The notes beneath the pieces were generated by a model. It was not told where the DNA came from. It did not search any database and worked only from the letters and a program-made list of their open reading frames with translations. Position numbers and translations under genes: made by a program. This document shows positions 7,923-16,475 of a DNA stretch of 64,000 nt, piece by piece. How positions within the stretch are numbered: position 1 is the stretch's first letter; each line of letters begins with the position of its first letter. Source of the DNA: an uncultured Eubacterium sp. (GTDB taxonomy: Bacteria; Bacillota; Clostridia; Oscillospirales; CAG-272); contig UQUT01000005.1 in NCBI GenBank assembly GCA_900544285.1, forward strand, positions 36,419 to 100,418, in the 5' to 3' direction.

Positions 7923-9299
7923 ATGGAATATCGCATTGAACACGACTCTATGGGCGAGGTCAAAGTCCCCGCCGACCGCCTGTGGGCAGCACAGACGGAA
8001 AGAAGTCATGAAAACTTCAGAATAGGCGTTGACATCGAAACAATGCCGAGAGAAATAACACACGCATTCGGTATCCTCAAAAAGGCGGCGGCAATGGCAA
8101 ACGCCGAGCTCCGCCCCGAAAAAATGACGGCGGAAAAGCTCGCTGTCATCTCGCAGGCGTGCGACGAGGTGATATCCGGAAGTCTCAATGACCACTTCCC
8201 TCTCGTCGTATGGCAGACGGGCTCGGGCACGCAATCGAACATGAACGCAAACGAGGTCATCGCAAACAGAGCAAACCAGCTCGCCGGAGCAAAGCTCTGC
8301 CACCCGAACGACGATATAAACATGAGCCAGTCGTCAAACGACACCTTCCCGACGGCGATGCACATCTCCGCCGTCACCGCAATAGAGGATAAGCTCCTCC
8401 CCGCCATTGAAGCTCTCATCGCAACCTTCAAACGCCTTGAAGAGGAAAACGAAGGCATAGTCAAGTCCGGCAGAACGCACCTTCAGGACGCAACGCCGAT
8501 TAAATTCAGCCAGGAAATTTCGGGCTGGAGGTCAAGCCTTGAAAGAGACGCGGAGCTTCTCCGCATGGCGGTAAAGCCGCTTTATGAGCTTGCTCTCGGC
8601 GGAACGGCTGTCGGCACGGGACTCAATGCTCCCAAGGGCTTTGCGGAGCTCGTTGCGGAAAAGGTTGCTCTTTTGACGGGCAAGCCCTTTGTGACGGCTG
8701 AAAACAAATTCCACGCGCTCACCTCAAAGGATGAGCTTGTATTCGCTCACGGCGCAATAAAAGCCACCGCATGCGATATGATGAAAATAGCAAACGACGT
8801 CCGCTGGCTGGCATCCGGTCCGCGTGACGGTCTCGGCGAGATACACATTCCCGAAAACGAGCCCGGCTCGTCGATAATGCCCGGAAAGGTCAACCCGACG
8901 CAATGTGAAGCCGTAACGATGGTTGCCGTTCAGGTCATGGGCAATGACGTTGCCGTCGGCATGGCGGCTTCGCAGGGCAACTTTGAGCTCAACGTTTTCA
9001 TGCCCGTCGCCGCATATAATTTCCTTCAGTCCGCCCGCCTGCTCGCGGAAGCAATAGTTTCCTTCAACGTAAACTGCGCTGTCGGCATAACGGCAAACAA
9101 GGAAAAAATGTATCACAATCTGCACAATTCCCTCATGCTCGTCACGGCGCTCAACCCTTACATCGGTTATGAAAACGCCGCAAAAACGGCAAAGAAGGCT
9201 TTCAAGGACAACATTTCGCTGAAAGAAGCGTGCGTTGAGCTCGGCTTCCTCACGGCGGAAAAATTCGATGAGGTGTTCCATCCCGAGCAGATGGTATAA
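7923..9299 (+). CDS. fumC: Class II fumarate hydratase
   Basis: A 458-residue fumarase C, the normal length. It contains the N-terminal motif EHDSMGEVKVP, the catalytic-region SGRTHLQDATP and the family signature GSSIMPGKVNPTQCE (roughly residues 315-330). It interconverts malate and fumarate without an Fe-S cluster. The start follows AAAGGACGG. It lies between the dehydrogenase and the Hdr/Flx/Frd genes, so in this operon it most likely dehydrates malate to fumarate as the electron acceptor for FrdA. AspA and argininosuccinate lyase share the fold, but the GTQSNMN and TAVGTGLN segments fit FumC. Confidence 0.95.
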   Translation: MEYRIEHDSMGEVKVPADRLWAAQTERSHENFRIGVDIETMPREITHAFGILKKAAAMANAELRPEKMTAEKLAVISQACDEVISGSLNDHFPLVVWQTGSGTQSNMNANEVIANRANQLAGAKLCHPNDDINMSQSSNDTFPTAMHISAVTAIEDKLLPAIEALIATFKRLEEENEGIVKSGRTHLQDATPIKFSQEISGWRSSLERDAELLRMAVKPLYELALGGTAVGTGLNAPKGFAELVAEKVALLTGKPFVTAENKFHALTSKDELVFAHGAIKATACDMMKIANDVRWLASGPRDGLGEIHIPENEPGSSIMPGKVNPTQCEAVTMVAVQVMGNDVAVGMAASQGNFELNVFMPVAAYNFLQSARLLAEAIVSFNVNCAVGITANKEKMYHNLHNSLMLVTALNPYIGYENAAKTAKKAFKDNISLKEACVELGFLTAEKFDEVFHPEQMV

Positions 9300-9317
9300 C
9301 AATTGACGGAGGTAAAT

Positions 9318-10130
9318 ATGAAAGTAAGTTATTTCCCCGGCTGCACTCTCAAAACAAAGGCGAAGGATCTTGATCTTTATGCCCGCAGGAGCGCGGAGGC
9401 GCTCGGCATTGAGATGTGCGAAATTGAAAACTGGCAGTGCTGCGGAGGGGTATTCGTTTCGGCAAAGGACGAAATCGCTTCAAAGTTGTCAAGCGTTCGC
9501 GCGCTTATTGCCGCGCGTGACTCCGGCACTCCGCTTGTAACGGTATGCTCCGCGTGTCACAACATCATAAAGCAGACGAACGCCGCAATGCGGACGGATG
9601 AAGACTTTGCAAAAAAGGTCAACCTTTATATGTCGCAGGACAAAAACCCTTCCGAGCCTTATCACGGCGAGACTGCGGTATATCATTATCTTGAACTTCT
9701 GCGGGACACCGTCGGCTTTGACAAAATAAAAGAGGCTGTCAGAAATCCGCTCACCGGAAAGAAAATCGCCGCATATTACGGCTGTATGCTTCTCCGCCCG
9801 AACAAGGTAATGCGTTTTGACGACCCCGAAAATCCGACGCTTATGGAAAACTTCATAAGAGCTATCGGTGCGGAGCCCGTCATCTATCCGCAGAGAAACG
9901 AATGTTGCGGCGGATACGTTGCTCTTGAAGACGCAGAGCTTGCAAAGAAGAAGAGTCTTTCCGTAAGCGAAGGCGCAAAGGATCACGGCGCAGAGATGAT
10001 TGTCACCGCATGCCCGCTCTGCAAATACAATCTTGTAAAGAGCGGAAGCGAAATTCCCGTTATATACTTTACCGAGCTTCTGGCAGGGGCGCTCGGCGTA
10101 AAGGAGGATAAAAATGCAGAACAAAAATGA
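9318..10130 (+). CDS. hdrB: Heterodisulfide reductase subunit B-like, two complete CCG domains
   Basis: 270 residues. The ATG at 9318 follows ACGGAGG; an in-frame TTG at 9303 is less likely. Both CCG domains are intact: C9, C41-C42, C77, C80 and C156, C196-C197, C232, C235. In methanogen HdrB each set binds a non-cubane [4Fe-4S] cluster that cleaves the CoM-S-S-CoB disulfide. This organism has no visible methanogenesis genes, so the natural partner is unknown. It may hand electrons from HdrC to the fumarate-reductase Fe-S subunit encoded downstream, as the CCG part of archaeal thiol:fumarate reductase (TfrB) does in reverse, or it may reduce an unknown disulfide. It overlaps hdrC by 17 bp. 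Confidence 0.92.
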   Translation: MKVSYFPGCTLKTKAKDLDLYARRSAEALGIEMCEIENWQCCGGVFVSAKDEIASKLSSVRALIAARDSGTPLVTVCSACHNIIKQTNAAMRTDEDFAKKVNLYMSQDKNPSEPYHGETAVYHYLELLRDTVGFDKIKEAVRNPLTGKKIAAYYGCMLLRPNKVMRFDDPENPTLMENFIRAIGAEPVIYPQRNECCGGYVALEDAELAKKKSLSVSEGAKDHGAEMIVTACPLCKYNLVKSGSEIPVIYFTELLAGALGVKEDKNAEQK

Positions 10131-10506
10131 GCTTGTGCGCGAGCAGGTTCTCCGCATGAGCGGAGTAAATCCGAGAAAATGCATGCGTTGCGGCAAATGC
10201 TCGGCAACATGCCCGTCGTATGACGAAATGGAATATCATCCTCATCAGTTTGTCTATATGGTCGAAAACGGCGATATCGAAACGCTGATGAATTCCCCCT
10301 CCGTTTACAAATGTCTTTCGTGCTTTGCCTGCGTCGACCGTTGTCCGAGAGACGTTGAGCCCGCAAAGCTGATCGAGGCGCTTCGCCTCTGCGTCATTCG
10401 CGAGAAGGACAAAAATCATATGACGGCGGACGACATTCCGTCGCTTATAGACGAGGATATGCCCCAGCAGGCACTCGTCAGCGCTATGAGAAAATATTCA
10501 AAATAA
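10114..10506 (+). CDS. hdrC: Heterodisulfide reductase subunit C-like
   Basis: 130 residues with two cubane [4Fe-4S] motifs, CMRCGKCSATCP (about residues 23-34) and CLSCFACVDRCP (about 68-79), as in HdrC. It wires HdrA flavin to HdrB. The AAGGAGG site is just inside the end of hdrB and the genes overlap, so the two subunits are translationally coupled. The HdrB-HdrC-HdrA gene order is that of the soluble HdrABC module. Confidence 0.92.
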   Translation: MQNKNELVREQVLRMSGVNPRKCMRCGKCSATCPSYDEMEYHPHQFVYMVENGDIETLMNSPSVYKCLSCFACVDRCPRDVEPAKLIEALRLCVIREKDKNHMTADDIPSLIDEDMPQQALVSAMRKYSK

Positions 10507-10524
10507 GAGAGGAGAAAACGATAA

Positions 10525-12519
10525 ATGCAGAGAATCGGAGTTTTTGTCTGCCATTGCGGCACTAACATTGCCGGCACGGTGGACGTCAAAGCCGTGGCGG
10601 AAGCACTGAAAAACGAACAGGGCGTTGTTTTCTCCACGGATTATCAGTATATGTGTTCCCAGTCGGGACAGAACATAATAAAAGAAGCAATCGCAGAGCA
10701 CCATCTGACGGGTATCGTCGTATGCTCCTGCTCGCCCCGTATGCACGAGGTAACCTTCCGCAAAACGGCGGCTGCCGCAGGACTCAACCCCTATATGGTT
10801 GAAATTGCAAACATCCGTGAGCAGTGCTCGTGGGTACATAAGGATATGCCTATCGGAACGGAAAAGGCAATCATCCTTGCAAAAGCGGCTGTGGCAAAGG
10901 TCAACCTCAACGCTCCGCTGACACCGGGAGAAAGCCCCGTGACAAAGCGTGCGCTTGTTATCGGCGGCGGTATTGCCGGAATTCAGACAGCGCTTGACAT
11001 TGCCGACGCGGGCTTCCCCGTCGACATTGTCGAAACAAAGCCGACAATCGGCGGCAAGATGGCGCAGCTTGACAAAACCTTCCCCACCCTTGACTGCGCG
11101 GCTTGTATCCTCACACCGAAAATGGTTGACGTTGCGCAGAATGAGAAGATACGCATTTTCTCATATTCCGAGGTTACGGACGTAAAAGGCTTCGTCGGCA
11201 ATTTTGACGTAACGATAAAGCGCAAAGCGCGCTATGTAAAAGAGGATATCTGCACGGGTTGCGGACTCTGCACGGAAAAATGCCCGCAGAAGAAGGTTCC
11301 GAACGAATTCAACCTCGGTATGGATAATCGCCATGCAATCTATATTCCCTTTGCGCAGGCAGTACCGAAGGTTGCAACAATCGACCCCAATTACTGCACA
11401 ATGCTGAAAACAGGCAAATGCGGCGTATGCTCCAAGGTCTGCACCGCGGGCGCAATCGACTACAACGCAAAGGACGAATTCATTGAAGAAAAATACGGCG
11501 CAATCGTCGTCGCAACGGGCTTCAACCCCATTTCAATGGAAAAATTCGACGAGTTCGCATATTCGCAGTCAAAGGACGTCATCACCTCGCTTGAGCTCGA
11601 ACGTCTGATGAACGCGGCAGGACCCACTGGCGGCACGCTTCTCCGTCCGTCCGACGGCAAGCACCCGCACACGATAGTTTTCGTTCAGTGCGTCGGTTCG
11701 CGTTGCGCGGCTTGCTCCGAAAAGGGCAAGGAATACTGCTCAAAGATATGCTGTATGTACACGGCAAAGCATGCCATGCTCATACGCGACAAATATCCCG
11801 ATACGGACGTATACGTTTTCTATATAGACGTCCGTACACCCGGCAAGAATTTTGATGAATTCTATCGCCGCGCCGTTGAAGAATACGGCGTGCATTATAT
11901 AAAAGGTATGGTCGGCAAGGTCTGTCCGGACGGCGACAAGCTGAAGGTTCAGGCTTCGGACCTTATCTACGGAAAACAGCTCCATATCGACGCCGACCTC
12001 GTCGTTCTTGCGGCGGCTATCGAACCCGATAAGTCCGCAAGACACCTTGCAACTCTCCTTACGGCGAGCATGGACACAAACGACTTCTTCACGGAGGCTC
12101 ATCCCAAGCTCCGTCCCGTTGAAAGTCCGACGGCGGGCGTGTTCCTCTCCGGAACATGTCAGGGCCCGAAGGACATTCCGGAAACGGTCGCTCAGGCAGG
12201 AGCCGCGGCTTCAAAGGTAATCGGGCTTCTCTGCAAAGACAAGCTGACAGGTAACCCCTGCGTCGCCCATCCGGACGAAATGATGTGCAACGGCTGCTCG
12301 ACCTGCGAAAAGGTCTGCCCTTACGGCGCGATCTCGTATATCGACAAGGAATTCCGCATGCCGGACAGAACAACAAAGGTTCGCCGCGTTGCAACGGTAA
12401 ACGAGGCGGTATGTCAGGGCTGCGGCGCGTGCACGGTCGCTTGTATGTCGGGCGCGATGGATCTGAGAGGCTTCTCAAGCAAACAAATAATGGCGGAGGT
12501 TGACGCAATATGCAAGTAA
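10525..12519 (+). CDS. hdrA: Heterodisulfide reductase subunit A-like, bifurcating flavoprotein
   Basis: 664 residues, typical HdrA. An N-terminal FVCHCGTNI segment is followed by the FAD-binding VIGGGIAGIQTALDIA (about residue 145). Then come the cysteine set LDCAACILTP, an inserted ferredoxin-type CTGCGLCTEKCP, and a C-terminal two-cluster ferredoxin domain (CNGCSTCEKVCP and CQGCGACTVACM). HdrA FAD is the known site of flavin-based electron bifurcation in methanogen Hdr complexes, giving one branch to ferredoxin and one to HdrBC. A sound GAGAGG ribosome site sits 19 bp after hdrC. The gene overlaps the MvhD-like gene by 10 bp. HdrA with MvhD- and Flx-type partners, not with a hydrogenase, suggests NAD(P)H as the electron donor. 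Confidence 0.93.
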   Translation: MQRIGVFVCHCGTNIAGTVDVKAVAEALKNEQGVVFSTDYQYMCSQSGQNIIKEAIAEHHLTGIVVCSCSPRMHEVTFRKTAAAAGLNPYMVEIANIREQCSWVHKDMPIGTEKAIILAKAAVAKVNLNAPLTPGESPVTKRALVIGGGIAGIQTALDIADAGFPVDIVETKPTIGGKMAQLDKTFPTLDCAACILTPKMVDVAQNEKIRIFSYSEVTDVKGFVGNFDVTIKRKARYVKEDICTGCGLCTEKCPQKKVPNEFNLGMDNRHAIYIPFAQAVPKVATIDPNYCTMLKTGKCGVCSKVCTAGAIDYNAKDEFIEEKYGAIVVATGFNPISMEKFDEFAYSQSKDVITSLELERLMNAAGPTGGTLLRPSDGKHPHTIVFVQCVGSRCAACSEKGKEYCSKICCMYTAKHAMLIRDKYPDTDVYVFYIDVRTPGKNFDEFYRRAVEEYGVHYIKGMVGKVCPDGDKLKVQASDLIYGKQLHIDADLVVLAAAIEPDKSARHLATLLTASMDTNDFFTEAHPKLRPVESPTAGVFLSGTCQGPKDIPETVAQAGAAASKVIGLLCKDKLTGNPCVAHPDEMMCNGCSTCEKVCPYGAISYIDKEFRMPDRTTKVRRVATVNEAVCQGCGACTVACMSGAMDLRGFSSKQIMAEVDAICK

Positions 12520-12944
12520 ACGAATATAAGCCCCTTATCGTGGCGTTTTGCTGTAACTGGTGCTCATATGCGGGAGCAGACCTTGCGGGAAATAACCGCC
12601 TGAATTACCCCGCCGATGTCAAAATCATCCGTGTTCCCTGCTCGTGCAGAGTAAACCCGATGTTCATTCTCCGCGCTTTTCAGAGAGGCGCGGACGGAGT
12701 TATAATCTGCGGTTGCCATCCGGGCGACTGCCATTACACCTCCGGAAACTACTATACCCGAAGACGTATGTCTCTGCTCTTCTCCATGCTCGATTATCTC
12801 GGCATTGAAAGAGAGAGAACAAGAGTTGAGTGGGTATCGGCGGCGGAAGGCGCAAAATTCGCCGCAACAATGAACGATTTTGCGGAAAAAGTCGCCGCAC
12901 TCGGCGAAAACAAGAGATTGGAGGACTTAAGATGCAAGAAATAA
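12510..12944 (+). CDS. MvhD/FlxD-like [2Fe-2S] linker protein
   Basis: 144 residues of the hydrogenase delta-subunit (MvhD/FlpD) family. Ligand-rich segments are FCCNWCSYAGADLAG at the N-terminus, VPCSCRVNPMFILRAF, and GCHPGDCHY. In known complexes this protein docks to HdrA and delivers electrons from a hydrogenase, formate dehydrogenase or Flx module. The next genes encode Flx-like proteins and not hydrogenase, so it is best read as FlxD. GGAGG lies 10 nt before the start within hdrA; the end overlaps the next gene by 13 bp. Confidence 0.88.
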   Translation: MQVNEYKPLIVAFCCNWCSYAGADLAGNNRLNYPADVKIIRVPCSCRVNPMFILRAFQRGADGVIICGCHPGDCHYTSGNYYTRRRMSLLFSMLDYLGIERERTRVEWVSAAEGAKFAATMNDFAEKVAALGENKRLEDLRCKK

Positions 12945-13924
12945 AACGTGCAGCTCTTATAAAAAGAGCTTCTGAACTGCTTTCAGACGGCACAGCGGAC
13001 AGAGTCCTCGGCTGGAAGGCAGGCGAATTTGACTATGACGTCACCCCTGCGGTGTTCCATAGCGCAGAGGAGCTTGAAAAGGATTTTGTATGGGGCGACT
13101 TCTGCGGCGCAAACTTTTCAAAATATCTCATAAAAGAAACTCAGAAGGGCGACGGAAAGGTTATCGTTTTTCTCAAGCCCTGCGACACATACAGTTTTAA
13201 TCAGCTCCTCACCGAGCACCGCTTTGACCGCGAAAAGGTCTATGCAATCGGCATCCCCTGCGACGGTATGCTCGATATCACAAAGATAAAGTCCATGGCG
13301 GACGGCGTTTTATCCGTAAAGAGCGAAGGCGACGAGGTTGAAATCGAAACGCTTTATGACGGCGTCATAAAAGAAAATAGAGAAAACCTCCTTCCCGACA
13401 GATGCGTTCATTGCAAGTCCAAAAAGCACGTTTCGTATGACGAGCTTATGGGAGAGGACGGAGAGGTTCTCGACGGCGGACGCTTCGACGAGGTTGAAAA
13501 GCTGGAAAAAATGACGGCTGACGAGCGCTTCGCGTTCTGGCAGGAAGAGCTCTCCCGTTGCATACGCTGCAACGCCTGCCGCGACGTCTGCCCCGCATGC
13601 ACATGCGAAAAATGCGTTTTCGACAATCCGAATTCCGGCGTTGAAAACAAAGCGGCGGCAAACTCCTTTGAGGACAGCATGTTCCACATCATCCGCGCGT
13701 TCCACGTTGCGGGAAGATGCACGGACTGCGGCGAATGCTCCCGGGTATGCCCTCAGCACATTCCGCTTCACCTCCTCAACCGCAAATTCATAAAGGATAT
13801 AAACAGCTTCTACGGCGACTATCAGGCGGGAGAGACCGTCGGCAGTCGCGCGCCCGTCGTCAACTATTCGCAGGACGATATCGAGCCCTCGGAGGCTGTC
13901 GAAAGGGGTGGCGACAATGCGTAA
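12932..13924 (+). CDS. Flx-type iron-sulfur protein (FlxC-like)
   Basis: 330 residues. The start at 12932 has GGAGG 8 nt upstream; an in-frame reading extends to 12830 but would run far into the preceding gene. The N-terminal half has a KPCDTYSFNQLL segment like those of Fe-S electron-transfer subunits. Ligand groups are CVHCKSKK, CIRCNACRDVCPACTCEKC and CTDCGECSRVCP, enough for at least two [4Fe-4S] clusters. It resembles the two Fe-S subunits between FlxA and FlxD in Desulfovibrio flxABCD-hdrABC clusters. Which of the pair is FlxB or FlxC cannot be settled by eye. It overlaps both neighbours. Confidence 0.78.
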   Translation: MQEIKRAALIKRASELLSDGTADRVLGWKAGEFDYDVTPAVFHSAEELEKDFVWGDFCGANFSKYLIKETQKGDGKVIVFLKPCDTYSFNQLLTEHRFDREKVYAIGIPCDGMLDITKIKSMADGVLSVKSEGDEVEIETLYDGVIKENRENLLPDRCVHCKSKKHVSYDELMGEDGEVLDGGRFDEVEKLEKMTADERFAFWQEELSRCIRCNACRDVCPACTCEKCVFDNPNSGVENKAAANSFEDSMFHIIRAFHVAGRCTDCGECSRVCPQHIPLHLLNRKFIKDINSFYGDYQAGETVGSRAPVVNYSQDDIEPSEAVERGGDNA

Positions 13925-14942
13925 AATCTCAATTGACAAACTGAATTCGCTTTTCTCCGCCATTGCGGAAAATGAAACGCTTTATCTCCCCGTCGACACG
14001 AAGGCGGGCGCGAGATTTGAAAAATGGCATGACGGCGCAGTCCTTTCGGACGCGCTGAACACAGTCCGCAGCGCAAAGGACTTCTTCTTCCCGCAGACGG
14101 AAAATCTCATGGATTTCAAGGTCGACGGAAAGAATATAGAAATTATCGACACGAGAGAGGAATGTGAGGATTTCGTCCTCTTCGGCGTGCGCGCGTGCGA
14201 CGTCAAAAGCTTTGAAATTCTGGACAGAGTATTCCTCGCCGAGCCTGTCGACAGTTATTATAAAAACCGTCGCGAGCACGGCGTGATAATGTCGCTCGCA
14301 TGCACAAAGCCGCACGAAACGTGCTTTTGCGGAACGTTCGGCATAGACGCTTCCTCCCCCGAGGGAGATATCGTCTGCCACATGACAGGCGACGCCCTCT
14401 GTATGGACGCAAAAACCGAAAAGGGCAAGGCTCTGCTTTCAAGGCTCGATTCTCTCACGGAGGAAACGGACGGAAAAGCCGTCGAAGAGCAGAAAAAGGT
14501 CACAAAGGAACGCCTTGCAAAGCTCCCGCTCGCGAGCCTTTCGGCGGACAGCTTCGGCGCGGGCAAAACGGAGAAATTCTTCGGCGCTCCCGAATGGAAG
14601 GAGCTTTCGCAGGCGTGTCTCGGTTGCGGAACGTGTACCTTCGTCTGCCCGACGTGTCAGTGCTACGACATAAAGGACTTCAACACCGGTCACGGCGTAA
14701 AACGCTTCCGTTGCTGGGACTCGTGCATGTATTCGGACTTTACGAAAATGTCCGCAGGTCAGCCGAGACTCACCCAGCTCGAACGCTTCCGTCAGAGATT
14801 CATGCATAAACTTGTGTATTATCCCACGAACAACGGCGGACTCTTTTCGTGCGTCGGCTGCGGAAGATGTCTTTCCAAATGCCCCATTCAGATGAACATT
14901 GTAAAGGTAATGAAAAAGCTGGGAGGAAAAGAAAATGATTGA
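13917..14942 (+). CDS. AsrA/HydB-like iron-sulfur protein (FlxB-like)
   Basis: 341 residues from the ATG at 13917, behind GAAAGGGG. An earlier in-frame GTG at 13908 lies inside that ribosome site and is rejected. The N-terminal domain with the FFPQTENLM segment is typical of anaerobic sulfite reductase A and sulfhydrogenase beta subunits. Two ferredoxin motifs follow: CLGCGTCTFVCPTCQC (about residue 237) and CVGCGRCLSKCP near the C-terminus. Such proteins pass electrons between an FAD/NAD subunit and a catalytic or bifurcating core. The next gene, overlapping by 8 bp, encodes exactly such an FAD/NAD partner. Confidence 0.82.
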   Translation: MRKISIDKLNSLFSAIAENETLYLPVDTKAGARFEKWHDGAVLSDALNTVRSAKDFFFPQTENLMDFKVDGKNIEIIDTREECEDFVLFGVRACDVKSFEILDRVFLAEPVDSYYKNRREHGVIMSLACTKPHETCFCGTFGIDASSPEGDIVCHMTGDALCMDAKTEKGKALLSRLDSLTEETDGKAVEEQKKVTKERLAKLPLASLSADSFGAGKTEKFFGAPEWKELSQACLGCGTCTFVCPTCQCYDIKDFNTGHGVKRFRCWDSCMYSDFTKMSAGQPRLTQLERFRQRFMHKLVYYPTNNGGLFSCVGCGRCLSKCPIQMNIVKVMKKLGGKEND

Positions 14943-15768
14943 TGTAAAAGAACCTCTTATCCCGAAAATCGGCGTCGTTACCGATATCCGCATAGACACG
15001 CCCGACGTAAAGACTTTCAGAGTCGTTACGCCGGACGGCAAAAAGGCTTTTGAACACAAGCCCGGTCAGTGCGCAATGCTCTCCGTTCCCGGTGTGGGCG
15101 AGGCGATGTTTTCGATAACCTCCTCGCCGACAAATGAGGAATATATGGAATTCTCCATCAAAAAATGCGGCTGTGTGACAGAATGGCTCCATTCAATGGA
15201 AGTAGGTCAGCAGATAACAATCAGAGGTCCCTACGGCAGACCGTTCCCCGTCGATACGGAATTTGTCGGCAAGGATATGCTCTTTATCGCGGGCGGTATC
15301 GGTCTTGCTCCGCTCCGCTCCGTCATAAACTACTGCCGTCACTACCGCGACCGCTACGGAAAAATCGACATTGTTTACGGCTCCCGCAGCATGCAGGACC
15401 TTGTCGACTATAAAGAAATAATCGACGAATGGGCAAACGACGCAGGCGTGACCGTACACCTGACAATCGACCGCGAACAGCCCGAGTGGACGGGCCACGT
15501 CGGCTTTGTACCGAACTACGTAAAGGAGCTGGCATTCTCTCCGGATAAAATCGCAATTCTCTGCGGTCCCCCGATAATGATCAAGTTCACCCTTGCGGGA
15601 CTTACGGAGCTCGGCTTTGAAAAAACGCAGGTCTATACAACGCTTGAGCTTCGCATGAAATGCGGTATCGGCAAATGCGGAAGATGCAACGTCGGCGCAA
15701 AATACGTCTGCAAGGACGGTCCCGTATTCCGTCTCGACGAGCTTGACGAGCTTCCCGACGAATATTGA
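14935..15768 (+). CDS. FlxA/AsrB-like FAD- and NAD-binding, [2Fe-2S] oxidoreductase
   Basis: 277 residues of the ferredoxin-reductase/DHOD electron-transfer family. The FAD domain includes MLSVPGVGEAMFSITSSP. The NAD(P) domain carries AGGIGLAPLRS (about residue 121). A C-terminal cysteine cluster CGIGKCGRCNVG...C binds [2Fe-2S]. In Desulfovibrio, FlxA is proposed to oxidise NADH and feed HdrABC; that is the likely role here. The ribosome site GGGAGG is inside the previous gene. The three Flx-like genes and the MvhD-like gene run in the order D-C-B-A after hdrBCA. Confidence 0.87.
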   Translation: MIDVKEPLIPKIGVVTDIRIDTPDVKTFRVVTPDGKKAFEHKPGQCAMLSVPGVGEAMFSITSSPTNEEYMEFSIKKCGCVTEWLHSMEVGQQITIRGPYGRPFPVDTEFVGKDMLFIAGGIGLAPLRSVINYCRHYRDRYGKIDIVYGSRSMQDLVDYKEIIDEWANDAGVTVHLTIDREQPEWTGHVGFVPNYVKELAFSPDKIAILCGPPIMIKFTLAGLTELGFEKTQVYTTLELRMKCGIGKCGRCNVGAKYVCKDGPVFRLDELDELPDEY

Positions 15769-15786
15769 TAAAAGGAGATATGCCAT

Positions 15787-16461
15787 ATGGAAAACATGGT
15801 TGATATATATCTGTTCGGCAAAAAATATTCCGTTCCGGACGATCTGACTATTATGCGCGCAATGGAATATGCGGGCTATCAGCTCGTGCGCGGTTGCGGC
15901 TGTCGTAACGGCTTTTGCGGCGCGTGCGCAACAATCTATCGCATAAAGGGAGACAGAACTCTCCGCACCTGCCTTGCATGTCAGACGAAGGTTGAAAACA
16001 ACATGTATGTTGCAACTCTTCCCTTCTTCCCTCTCATAAAGCAGGTTTACGACATTGAAAAAATCAAGCCGACAGAGCAGATAATGATGCAGCTCTATCC
16101 GGAAATATACGCATGCGTCGGCTGTAATGCCTGCACAAAGGCTTGCCCTCAGGGACTGAACGTAATGCAGTATATCGCTTACGCTCAGAGAGGCGAATAC
16201 GAAAAGTGCGCGGAAGAGTCGTTTGACTGCGTAATGTGCGGAATATGCTCGTCACGCTGTCCTGCCGGAATATCTCATCCGCAGGTTGCAATGCTCGCGC
16301 GCCGTCTCAACGGCAAGTATCTCGCGCCGAAGTCCGAGCATCTTGAAAACCGCGTAAAAGAGATAAAGGACGGCACATTTACGGAGCTTCTCGAATCGCT
16401 CATGGGCAAGCCCATTGAAGAGATGAAAGAGCTTTACAACAACAGAGATATTGAAAAATAA
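15787..16461 (+). CDS. frdB: Fumarate reductase/succinate dehydrogenase-type Fe-S subunit
   Basis: 224 residues. An N-terminal plant-ferredoxin-like domain has [2Fe-2S] ligands C39, C44, C47, C62. A helical domain has two full ferredoxin motifs, C110/C113/C116/C120 and C148/C151/C154/C158. The second set is a complete four-cysteine motif with the usual CP, so two [4Fe-4S] clusters are predicted. The classic [3Fe-4S] next to a quinone site is not expected. There is no CCG domain, unlike archaeal TfrB; HdrB is encoded separately in this operon. Acceptable ribosome site AAAGGAG. The cluster has no SdhC/SdhD-type anchor with haem or quinone site, so this subunit probably takes electrons from the Hdr/Flx proteins in the cytoplasm. 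Confidence 0.87.
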   Translation: MENMVDIYLFGKKYSVPDDLTIMRAMEYAGYQLVRGCGCRNGFCGACATIYRIKGDRTLRTCLACQTKVENNMYVATLPFFPLIKQVYDIEKIKPTEQIMMQLYPEIYACVGCNACTKACPQGLNVMQYIAYAQRGEYEKCAEESFDCVMCGICSSRCPAGISHPQVAMLARRLNGKYLAPKSEHLENRVKEIKDGTFTELLESLMGKPIEEMKELYNNRDIEK

Positions 16462-16475
16462 GGGAGGGCAAAAAG

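Noticed and set aside
7521..8303. Minus-strand frame of 260 codons across mdh and fumC
   Set aside because: Runs through two well-supported genes and their spacer without any family motif or start site.
9318..14942. Methanogen or sulfate-reducer origin suggested by Hdr/Flx genes
   Set aside because: No mcr, dsr or apr genes; sporulation genes, SD sites and PFOR type fit Clostridia.
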